Shown here piece after piece: positions 1-5,617 of a DNA stretch of 9,191 bases. The notes under the pieces are model-generated. The model made no database searches, had not been told where the DNA came from, and was given only the letters and a program-made list of their open reading frames with translations. Location of the stretch: NCBI GenBank assembly GCA_028683635.1, contig JAQUHL010000049.1, positions 1-9,191 on the forward strand, written 5' to 3'. Made by a program: the position numbers and the translations under genes. Source of the stretch: Candidatus Cloacimonadota bacterium. GTDB taxonomy: Bacteria > Cloacimonadota > Cloacimonadia > Cloacimonadales > Cloacimonadaceae. Numbering within the stretch: position 1 is the first letter of the stretch; each line of letters begins with the position of its first letter.

Positions 1-1427
1 TCATTCTGGAAGCAGGGGAAGAAATCTTTGTAGAGGGCAAGGTAATGTTTATCCCGCTCCCCGGCATCCCAGGAGGGGTTGTCATAGAGATCGATCTGGA
101 ATTTGGTGGCCAGGAGGCTATCATTGAGCTGGATCAGATCATCCGAGAATTGGTGACGGAGTGCAGCCTTGCAGGCGGATTTTTCCGGATAGAAATCTTC
201 CCAATAGCGGGAGGAGAGATAGACGAGGGTTTGTGAAGCAACTTCCCGCACGGGAAAAGGTAGCAACGTGAAGGTATATAACGTATTACGCATCAGGGTC
301 ATCATCTGCAGAACATGTCCCATCTCGTGGAAGAACATGCTGAGGTTTTCCTGGGTTCCGGTGCAATTCATCAGCACCTTGCAAGCTCTATGTTTTACAT
401 CGCCGAAATAGAACTGACCCTCCGCTTTTTCGGGTTTAGCATCGAGATCGAGCATTCCGGAGTTCCACATTTTATCCAGTAGAATGCCATATTCAAAACG
501 CATGTCATAGAGGATGTGGATTGCTTTGCTCACCAGTTCTTCGGAGCTTTGGAAGGGTTTCAGGTTTGTTGCTTCCGGGATGTTTGAACAATCCCAAGGG
601 GCAAGAACCTTGAGGGACAAGGCCTTCTGCCAATCTTTGTAGAGGGACTTGATGATCGGAGCCAGATGTTTATGGGTGGAAGAGATCACTTCCTTCACCT
701 CCTGAACATCGAGGTTGCCATAGAGCTCGAGGACATAATCCATATCGTAGTAAGCTGAGTATCCCGCGGTTTTTGCTTGCTGGTGACGCAAAGCAAGAAT
801 GGCGGAAAACATCTGCTGGAGAGCGTCTTTTTCCTTCATCAGAGCCGTGGCACGGGCTTCCCACACCTGGTGACGGACGATCGGATCAGGATTTTGCAGC
901 AGGGTTTTTGCCTCGCGGAAGAGATAGCTTTGGCCCTCATACTCAAAGTTCAGTTGATTTACACGGTTCCGGTATTCACCTATCAGCCGGTATTCTTCCA
1001 GAAGCAGAGCTTCGTTGGCAGTGCGGGCATTATTGAATTTACTTTCCAGAAAGAGGTTTATCTGTTTGAAATAATCCTGGTTGATGGAGTTTCTCAAGGG
1101 GTGGTGATAGTATTTGGCAAGGATGCTTAAGACTCTATTTTCAGCATAGCTGGAGGTTTGGGCAATGAACTCCTCAAGCTCCTGCCGGGCAGAGGGATCG
1201 GTGGTATTTTGCAGGATCCGAAACATCAGGTTGTTACTGATCTGCAGCACGATGGACATCAGCTCCGAGGCCTGGTAGAGCATACTCATCAGTTCCCCGG
1301 GCGTTTTGGGATCGATGGCATCGAGTTCATCAAAGGCTTTGGCCAGTCTTTCCTGGTTCCGGGGATCAAAATCCTCCGGATAAAAGAACAGTTTGCGGGC
1401 TTCGAGCTTTTCCTTGGTATAGATCAT
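1..1427 (-). CDS. M3-family zinc oligopeptidase (PepF/oligoendopeptidase F-like), 3' end cut by window
   Basis: This is a partial gene: 475 codons are present and the C-terminus lies beyond base 1. The protein begins MIYTKEKLEARKLFFYPEDF and is long, helical and without a signal peptide, so it is probably cytoplasmic and cleaves short peptides. The zinc motif HEMGH is at residues 367-371 (bases 315-329), inside SMFFHEMGHVLQ. The third zinc ligand is probably E395 in REVASQTLVYL, which matches the 'AEVAS' element of M3 peptidases. The usual eighth-position histidine of HExGHxxH is Q here. Family members run to about 560-600 residues, so roughly 80-120 are missing, including the C-terminal substrate-binding His/Tyr region. 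The start at 1427 is chosen because a GGGGGA run lies three bases upstream of the ATG and no in-frame ATG lies nearby. It is separated from the response regulator by 187 bases containing a repeat, so it may be transcribed separately. The family is confident; the substrate is unknown. Confidence 0.9.
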   Translation of the reverse strand, partial: MIYTKEKLEARKLFFYPEDFDPRNQERLAKAFDELDAIDPKTPGELMSMLYQASELMSIVLQISNNLMFRILQNTTDPSARQELEEFIAQTSSYAENRVLSILAKYYHHPLRNSINQDYFKQINLFLESKFNNARTANEALLLEEYRLIGEYRNRVNQLNFEYEGQSYLFREAKTLLQNPDPIVRHQVWEARATALMKEKDALQQMFSAILALRHQQAKTAGYSAYYDMDYVLELYGNLDVQEVKEVISSTHKHLAPIIKSLYKDWQKALSLKVLAPWDCSNIPEATNLKPFQSSEELVSKAIHILYDMRFEYGILLDKMWNSGMLDLDAKPEKAEGQFYFGDVKHRACKVLMNCTGTQENLSMFFHEMGHVLQMMTLMRNTLYTFTLLPFPVREVASQTLVYLSSRYWEDFYPEKSACKAALRHQFSDDLIQLNDSLLATKFQIDLYDNPSWDAGERDKHYLALYKDFFPCFQN

Positions 1428-1614
1428 AGTTCCCCCATGTTCATAACTATCCTGCTCATGGATTTTGAGGCACCTGTTTCGTCAAGGGTTTTGCAGGGCG
1501 AAGCCTTACTCCTATGGGGTAGTGGGCGAGAATTGATTTACAAAAATAAGCCTCACAACCAGCATATTTGGAAGTCTGTATTTCGATAAATCGGGATGTG
1601 CAACGGTCTTTAGA
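1428..1614. other. Intergenic gap between response regulator and M3 peptidase
   Basis: This 187-base gap is mostly filled by repeat copy A (1486-1611). The remaining 58 bases next to the peptidase hold its ribosome binding site. On the minus strand a TTGACG resembling a -35 box sits at about 1478-1483, but no good -10 box follows at 16-18 bases, so no promoter is claimed. No T-run hairpin that would clearly end the ntrYX transcript was found. Confidence 0.5.
1486..1611 (+). repeat. Interspersed direct repeat, copy A (~126 bp)
   Basis: This stretch matches 5381-5505 in the same orientation. Bases 1550-1611 (62 bases) are identical to 5444-5505, while the left half is roughly 80% identical with small indels. 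The left end carries the stem GCAGGGC-GAA-GCCTTAC (1493-1509), a degraded form of the perfect stem in copy B, with one G.T wobble and one C/A mismatch. The right end stops at CGGTCTTT, three bases before the stop codon of the response regulator (1615-1617). It has no coding potential of its own; short minus-strand ORFs that read through it are artefacts. It could be a MITE-like or REP-like element. No transposase and no clear target duplication were seen. Confidence 0.9.
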
Positions 1615-2982
1615 TCAGTTCTTCGAAGAAAGGATACCCAGGTCGTGCAGCTTTCGGGAGAGGTTACTTTGTTGCATTCCCAGGGCTTCGGCAGTTTTGG
1701 AGACGTTGTTTCGGTGCAGAGAAAGCTGGGTGCTGAGGTAGCGGCGTTCGAATTCCTGTTTTTTCTCGACGAAAGGAGTGGTACCATTCCAGAATTCGGA
1801 ATCTGCATGGTTGATCTTTTTGGAGGATGGCCGCATCAGGTTTTCAAGGTCATAGGCCTGGATGGTTTCGCTGTCACAGAGCAGATAGATCCGTTCAATA
1901 AGGTTTTTGAGTTCTCGTACATTGCCGGGAAAGTCATGACCTTTCAGGTATTCCAGAGCGGAGGGGTGGAAGCGTTTTACCCGGGCTTTGAGCTCGAAGG
2001 AATTGAGCTTGCTAAAATGCTCCAGAATCAGGGGGATGTCATCGCTGCGTTCTCTTAGGGGAGGAGCAGTTACTGGGACCACATTGAGCCGGTAATAGAG
2101 ATCCTCGCGAAAGCTGCCATTTTCCACCATGACTTCCAGATCTTTGTTGGTGGCAGCGATAATGCGGACATCTATGCGCTGTGTCTGGTTGGAACCCACC
2201 CGCTCAAATTCTCCTTCCTGGATCACCCGCAGGATTTTGGCTTGGGCAGAAAGCTCCATGTCTCCGATTTCATCGAGGAACAACGTGCCCCCATCCGCTT
2301 GTTCGAGCTTGCCTTTTTTCCCCTTGACAGCCCCGGTAAAGGAGCCTCTTTCAAAGCCAAACAGCTCGCTTTCCACCAATTCTTTTGGGATGGCGGCGGA
2401 ATTGAATTTCACGAAGGCTTTGTTGAACCTGGTGCTGAAAGTGTGAATCTGCCTGGCGATGAGTTCCTTCCCGGAACCGCTTTCACCCCGGATGAGAATC
2501 TTTGCCGTGCTGGGGGCGATGCGTTTGATGATATTTTTCAGCTCCAACATGACGGGGCTTTCGCCGATCATCTCCCATTCCTTTTCGGATTGCTCCCTGA
2601 TCTGGCGAACCTGCTCGCTGAGAGCGACAAATTCCAGAGCTTTTTTGACCGTGATCTTGACCTTGGGCAGGGATAAGGGCTTTTCCAAAAAGTCGAAGGC
2701 ACCGAGCTTGATGGCTTTGACGGCATCGCTGATGTTGCTGTTTCCAGAGATCATGATAATGGGCGTTTCTGGATTTTGCTTCTTGAGGATGGCCAGGGTG
2801 TCTATGCCATTGGCATCGGGGAGCTTAACATCGAGAAGCACGGCTTCCGGCTCGCAGCTTTCAAAGGTGGCAAGCCCTTCCCGGGCAGTGTGTTCGGTTA
2901 ACACGGCATAGGATTCATCTTCAAGAATGCCGCGCAGGCTGAGGCAGATGTTCTTTTCATCGTCAATGATCAGTATTTTCAT
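1615..2982 (-). CDS. ntrX: NtrX-like sigma-54-dependent response regulator
   Basis: 455 residues with the complete three-domain layout of NtrC/NtrX regulators. The receiver (1-120) has the acidic pair D7/D8, phospho-acceptor D51, S79 and K101. The AAA+ ATPase follows, with Walker A GESGSGKE (166-173), the sigma-54 contact loop GSFTGA (213-218), Walker B TLFLDEIGDM (D237/E238) and the arginine-finger region LYYRLN...PPLRERSDD. The C-terminal Fis-type helix-turn-helix (427-450) reads LGMQQSNLSRKLHDLGI, closest in style to NtrX. It should be phosphorylated by the kinase encoded just upstream and then drive open-complex formation by sigma-54 RNA polymerase at its targets. It starts three bases after the kinase stop codon, so the two are translationally coupled. 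The contact loop is GSFTGA and not the usual GAFTGA. The symbol rests on domain order and partner kinase; the physiological signal is not known, and nitrogen control should not be assumed. Confidence 0.93.
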   Translation of the reverse strand: MKILIIDDEKNICLSLRGILEDESYAVLTEHTAREGLATFESCEPEAVLLDVKLPDANGIDTLAILKKQNPETPIIMISGNSNISDAVKAIKLGAFDFLEKPLSLPKVKITVKKALEFVALSEQVRQIREQSEKEWEMIGESPVMLELKNIIKRIAPSTAKILIRGESGSGKELIARQIHTFSTRFNKAFVKFNSAAIPKELVESELFGFERGSFTGAVKGKKGKLEQADGGTLFLDEIGDMELSAQAKILRVIQEGEFERVGSNQTQRIDVRIIAATNKDLEVMVENGSFREDLYYRLNVVPVTAPPLRERSDDIPLILEHFSKLNSFELKARVKRFHPSALEYLKGHDFPGNVRELKNLIERIYLLCDSETIQAYDLENLMRPSSKKINHADSEFWNGTTPFVEKKQEFERRYLSTQLSLHRNNVSKTAEALGMQQSNLSRKLHDLGILSSKN

Positions 2983-2985
2983 TTA

Positions 2986-4137
2986 TCATGCTTCCATGAT
3001 GAGTATGAATTCGCTGCCTTCGCCGAGCTTGCTTTTTACCCTGACGACAGCGTTATTGGCTTCGCTGAGCCTCTTTACCAGTGCCAGACCCAATCCGGTT
3101 CCCTTCCCTTTTTTGGAGAAATAGGGCTCAAAGATTCTGGGCAGGTCTTCGGTTTCGATGCCGCTGCCCTCGTCTCTGATGCTGAGCACCAGATAGGAGC
3201 GGTCCCGGATGAGGTCTATATGGATGGGAGATTCCGGTTGGGAGGCATCGATGGCATTTTGGATGATGTTTGTAACTATCTGGTAAAAATGGGTTTTATC
3301 AAATTCAATCCGTTCATTGGGTACCATAGAGAGATTAAGTTTATAGTCCGAAACATAGGAGCGGCAAATCTCTTCGAGATAAGCAGCGGGATTGAAGGGT
3401 TCCTTCTTGGCCTGGCTGATTTTGGCATAATTGGAAAAATCCTGGGCAAGAAGTTTCAGGTTTTCCACTTCCTGGGAAATGATCTGGATGCTTTGGGGCA
3501 GGAGCTCTTTGATCGTATCCGGTTCACTTTCCAGCTTTTCTTCCAGACGCTGGATGGCAAGCTGGATGGGAGTGAGCGGGTTTTTGATCTCGTGCGCCAG
3601 GATGCGGGAAAGATCCTTCCAGATAAGTTCTTTCTCGGTGACCAACAGCTTGGTCTGGATTGCTTCGAGTTCGAAGGACATCATGTTGAATGAGTTTTTC
3701 AGCATCTTCATCTCATAGAGCCCTGTTTCCGGAAGGTGAACGGAAAAATTGCCTTTGCGGATCAGGTCGGTGGCAGCCTTGAGTTCTCTGAGGGGCTGGG
3801 AAATCTTGCATACGAAGAAGATGATAATAGCGGAGGAGATAAGAATCAGGAAAAAGAGGATAGTGGCGTTACGTCGGTTTGCCCTCGCCCACAGCAAGTG
3901 ATTGGCACTTTTGTATTGGTGCAGTGCGGAGATCACGTTTCCGGCGGTGGTTCTATCCCTTGGAGAGGGGGAATCCAGATCCTTCAGTTCTTCCACTATG
4001 GATAGGGAAGAGATCAATGCCTTGGATTCGTTTTGGGATTTCTGGTAAAAGAAATTCAGGAGGCTGAATCCGGCGATGGTTACAAGCACGAAAAGCAGGA
4101 TGGTCCAGGTCCTGAGACCCAGCTTGGGAATCTTCAT
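2986..4137 (-). CDS. ntrY: NtrY-like membrane sensor histidine kinase
   Basis: 383 residues. Transmembrane segment 1 spans about 10-30, a roughly 60-residue periplasmic loop follows, and transmembrane segment 2 spans about 91-110. A HAMP linker (about 111-160) is followed by the phospho-acceptor helix LAHEIKNPLTPIQ with H182. The ATPase domain has an N box with N294 (IIQNAIDAS), a G1 box DEGSGI with D322, an F box RIFEPYFS and a G2 box GTGLGLAL. The HEIKNPLTPIQ sequence is the hallmark of NtrY-type kinases. Classical NtrY proteins exceed 700 residues, with several N-terminal helices and a PAS domain; this one has two helices and no PAS, so its periplasmic loop or membrane state is the likely sensor. 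The DUF4390-like gene ends nine bases upstream; its stop TAG overlaps the Shine-Dalgarno TAGGA, which implies coupling. The first ATG after that site was taken as the start. Confidence 0.93.
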   Translation of the reverse strand: MKIPKLGLRTWTILLFVLVTIAGFSLLNFFYQKSQNESKALISSLSIVEELKDLDSPSPRDRTTAGNVISALHQYKSANHLLWARANRRNATILFFLILISSAIIIFFVCKISQPLRELKAATDLIRKGNFSVHLPETGLYEMKMLKNSFNMMSFELEAIQTKLLVTEKELIWKDLSRILAHEIKNPLTPIQLAIQRLEEKLESEPDTIKELLPQSIQIISQEVENLKLLAQDFSNYAKISQAKKEPFNPAAYLEEICRSYVSDYKLNLSMVPNERIEFDKTHFYQIVTNIIQNAIDASQPESPIHIDLIRDRSYLVLSIRDEGSGIETEDLPRIFEPYFSKKGKGTGLGLALVKRLSEANNAVVRVKSKLGEGSEFILIMEA

Positions 4138-4146
4138 AAGCTAATC

Positions 4147-4695
4147 CTAATAGACTCGTTTCAGGGTAAAGGTCCCGCTGATTTGGGGACGGTTATACTT
4201 CCAAAGAACCATAAGATCCACCTTGCGGTTGATCTGCTTGAAATGCACCGTACTGAGGTAGGCTTCGATGCTGACGTTTACACTACCCCAATTGCCATCC
4301 ACGGGGATCGAACACTCGAAGGCAGAGATAGCCTGGATCATGGTCCGATAGCTGGAATAGCTGTTTGAGGAACCGTTCCCGGTTTGCTGGACCAAATAGA
4401 CTCCGTCCATGGGGTCGAAGAAGACGCTGGTACGATGGGTGCGGTTGTAGTGAATGGTTTTTCCGTTTTTAACTTGTACATTGAAATAGATGGGGATGGT
4501 TACACCGGATTTGAAGACATCGGGGAAATCGTTTGTAAAAGCATTTTCCAGGGTGGTATGCACATGAAAGGAAGAACCATTCATGCTTCCTGAGAGCTGT
4601 TTCAGGCTGGGATCGTTTCCGGTGTAGCTGGAAAACAGGAACATCGAAAGTGAGATGATCCCGGAAAGAACCTTGGATCCAAGAGCTTCAAACAT
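4147..4695 (-). CDS. DUF4390-like exported protein, first gene of the ntrYX operon
   Basis: 182 residues from the chosen start. An N-terminal hydrophobic stretch (about residues 9-23, VLSGIISLSMFLF) suggests export or a membrane anchor. The rest is beta-rich: LENAFTNDFPDVFKSGVTIP, then a Y/F-rich central strand set and a final FKQINRKVDLMVLWKYNRPQ. This order (a 'SG-iP' segment, a sixty-residue middle, then a closing 'W' segment) fits the DUF4390 family. In beta-proteobacteria that family sits directly upstream of ntrY-ntrX, exactly as here. It may act as an envelope partner or signal input for the kinase; that role is inferred. The start at 4695 is preferred over an in-frame ATG at 4719 because AAAGGTGGTG lies four bases ahead of it, and because 4719 falls in the stem of the upstream terminator. 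Family assignment is from recall of the pattern, not a search. Confidence 0.75.
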   Translation of the reverse strand: MFEALGSKVLSGIISLSMFLFSSYTGNDPSLKQLSGSMNGSSFHVHTTLENAFTNDFPDVFKSGVTIPIYFNVQVKNGKTIHYNRTHRTSVFFDPMDGVYLVQQTGNGSSNSYSSYRTMIQAISAFECSIPVDGNWGSVNVSIEAYLSTVHFKQINRKVDLMVLWKYNRPQISGTFTLKRVY

Positions 4696-4718
4696 CACAC
4701 CACCTTTGATAAAAGACA

Positions 4719-4738
4719 AGCCGTCCGGGGGGACGGCT
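4719..4738 (-). terminator. Intrinsic terminator of the HU / bS22-like transcript
   Basis: A perfect 8-bp inverted repeat, AGCCGTCC-loop-GGACGGCT with a four-base loop, is followed on the minus strand by TTGTCTTTTATC. A GC-rich stem followed by a T-rich tail on this strand only makes it directional. It lies 29 bases after the stop codon of the bS22-like gene and about 24 bases before the DUF4390-like start. It therefore separates the nucleoid/ribosome genes from the two-component operon, or lets through a reduced level of transcription. Confidence 0.8.
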
Positions 4739-4767
4739 CATCAAGTCCAAGACTTCAGAAAAGAAGC

Positions 4768-4857
4768 TTATTTCTTTTTATGACGATTCTTACGCAGTCT
4801 TTTCTTTCTTTTATGAGTCGCAATTTTGTGTCGTTTTCTTTTTTTTCCACAAGGCAT
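4768..4857 (-). CDS. bS22/AURKAIP1-COX24-type small basic ribosomal protein
   Basis: A 29-residue protein starting MPCGKKRKRHKIATHKRKKR and ending LRKNRHKKK; about two thirds of its residues are Lys, Arg or His. It is nearly identical in pattern to the short MPSGKKRKRHKM... peptides annotated as AURKAIP1/COX24-domain proteins in Bacteroidetes. These are related to mycobacterial bS22 and mitochondrial mS38, and are thought to bind rRNA in the small subunit. It follows the HU gene after 17 bases, with a weak TTAGGT Shine-Dalgarno, and precedes the terminator at 4719-4738, so the two genes form one transcript. It is a gene and not chance because the whole sequence matches a known family from the first residue to the last. 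Position 3 is Cys where the remembered family sequence has Ser. Confidence 0.88.
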   Translation of the reverse strand: MPCGKKRKRHKIATHKRKKRLRKNRHKKK

Positions 4858-4874
4858 CGTAAATACCTAAGTCC

Positions 4875-5165
4875 TTAGTTCTTTACTTTCACATTCACGA
4901 CGGACATTTTGAATTCGCGTGAGAATTTGAAAGTAGGCACTGTTCTTTCCGGCACTGGAACCTTCTGATCAGTTTTGGGGTTACGGCCGGTACGGGGTTT
5001 GCGGACTTTCAGCTTGAAGGTGCCAAAGCCACGGATTTCGATATGGGCGCCTGTGGCAAGGCTGTCTTTGATGGATTGAAACAAAGAATCTACTACTACT
5101 GCGACATCCTTGCGAATAATACCTGTGTTTTCCGAGATGATTTTTACTAAATCGGCTTTCGTCAT
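4875..5165 (-). CDS. hup: HU/IHF-family nucleoid DNA-binding protein
   Basis: 96 residues, the usual length for HU/IHF (about 90-100). The N-terminal helices (MTKADLVKIISENTG..., 1-38) form the dimer core. IEIRGFGTFKLKVRKPRTGRNPKT (42-65) is the diagnostic beta-arm region: the GFGTF turn at 46-50 and RNPKT at 61-65, with P63 as the residue expected to intercalate into bent DNA. The tail (VKVKN) is short and basic. As a dimer it would bend and compact DNA, and IHF-type bending commonly assists sigma-54 promoters, two activators of which are encoded nearby. The start is supported by AAAGGAG eight bases upstream of the ATG. The gene leads a two-gene transcript with the bS22-like peptide. HU versus IHF-like cannot be decided from this sequence, so the symbol is a family-level label. 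Confidence 0.93.
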   Translation of the reverse strand: MTKADLVKIISENTGIIRKDVAVVVDSLFQSIKDSLATGAHIEIRGFGTFKLKVRKPRTGRNPKTDQKVPVPERTVPTFKFSREFKMSVVNVKVKN

Positions 5166-5201
5166 GGGACTACTCCTTTGTGTTAGATTTTCCTATATAT
5201 A

Positions 5202-5221
5202 TGTACAAAATACATTGTGCA
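5202..5221. promoter_or_regulatory. Imperfect dyad in the HU leader or promoter
   Basis: TGTACAA and TTGTGCA are inverted arms (6 of 7 positions match) with a six-base spacer. The dyad lies between a possible -35 (TTGATG, minus strand, 5220-5225) and an AT-rich TATATA at 5196-5201 (18-base spacing), about 35 bases upstream of the HU start. It could be an operator or a structured leader; no regulator is identified. Confidence 0.35.
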
Positions 5222-5233
5222 TCAATTCAAGAA

Positions 5234-5263
5234 CTTACAAATCTCAAAAGGCTTTTGTGTCAA
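5234..5263 (-). promoter_or_regulatory. Putative sigma-70-type promoter of the HU gene
   Basis: On the minus strand a consensus -35 TTGACA (5258-5263) is followed 18 bases later by TGTAAG (5234-5239), a 4-of-6 match to TATAAT. The spacer holds a palindrome CAAAAG-G-CTTTTG (5245-5257), a natural place for an operator. Another inverted pair, TTGTG/CACAA (5255-5269), overlaps the -35. The resulting leader would be about 60 bases. A second weaker promoter (TTGATG/TATATA) lies closer to the gene, so the start site is uncertain. Confidence 0.4.
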
Positions 5264-5380
5264 GCACAATTTTTTCTGCTTCTCTTTTTAACTCGTTCTG
5301 AGGCTGTTTGATAGGGGAAAAACCAGTAGATCTCCTCCCCGAACCGGGCCATTATACCTAATAAAAGACCATTGAATAAT

Positions 5381-5505
5381 GGGTTGTAGGGCGAAGCCCT
5401 ACTCCTTTTAAGGGTGGTGGACGGGAATAGATTTACTAAAAACGCCTCACAACCAGCATATTTGGAAGTCTGTATTTCGATAAATCGGGATGTGCAACGG
5501 TCTTT
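5381..5505 (+). repeat. Interspersed direct repeat, copy B (~125 bp)
   Basis: This is the second copy of the element at 1486-1611, in the same orientation. Its left end carries a perfect hairpin GTAGGGC-GAA-GCCCTAC (5386-5402), a 7-bp stem with a GAA triloop. The right-hand 62 bases (5444-5505) are identical to copy A. It starts after AATGGGTT and ends before GGTTATTC; the shared GGTT at both edges could be a short target duplication or chance. The GTAG-first stem recalls REP sequences mobilised by RAYT transposases, but that link is inference. The identity of the 62-base block against the drift of the left half suggests the right part is the more constrained or more recently homogenised. Confidence 0.9.
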
Positions 5506-5617
5506 GGTTATTCTGCTGAAGAGGTTCATAAGCCTTTCCTCTTATCCAGGAAGAATCCGCTTGACAGAAGAGCTTGATTGGATTTGCGTTGCGTCATTAT
5601 GACTTACGAGGTGGTTG

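Larger units (their letters stand above)
5166..5617. other. Divergent 452-base intergenic region
   Basis: This gap lies between the divergent HU and TPR-activator genes. From left to right it holds the HU ribosome site and promoter dyads (5171-5269), then an AT-rich stretch with no gene. A small hairpin CCATT-GAAT-AATGG sits at 5369-5382, followed by repeat copy B (5381-5505) and about 110 bases leading to the activator. In that last part TTGACA occurs at 5561-5566, but no good -10 box lies 16-18 bases after it. No small gene or RNA was recognised. Confidence 0.6.

Noticed and set aside
1512..1808. 98-residue minus-strand ORF covering repeat copy A and the end of the response regulator
   Set aside because: It overlaps the well-supported regulator gene in another frame, and its 3' half is the non-coding repeat.
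1645..4368. Several plus-strand ORFs of 60-157 residues opposite the kinase, regulator and DUF4390-like genes
   Set aside because: They are antisense shadows of clearly conserved genes, with no motifs or ribosome sites of their own.
5351..5356. Perfect minus-strand TATAAT upstream of HU
   Set aside because: There is no acceptable -35 at 16-18 bases, and it would give a leader of about 180 bases; better promoter candidates lie nearer the gene.
5369..5382. CCATT-GAAT-AATGG hairpin followed on the minus strand by TCTTTTATT, resembling a terminator
   Set aside because: The stem is only 5 bp and mostly AT, and no minus-strand gene lies upstream of it in this window.
5260..5529. 89-residue minus-strand ORF through repeat copy B
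   Set aside because: It reads the repeat in a different frame from the ORF over copy A, has no recognisable protein features, and overlaps the HU promoter.
5579..5594. Sigma-54-like TGGATTTGCGTTGCG upstream of the TPR activator
   Set aside because: GG and GC are nine bases apart instead of ten, and this spacing is essential, so no promoter is called.
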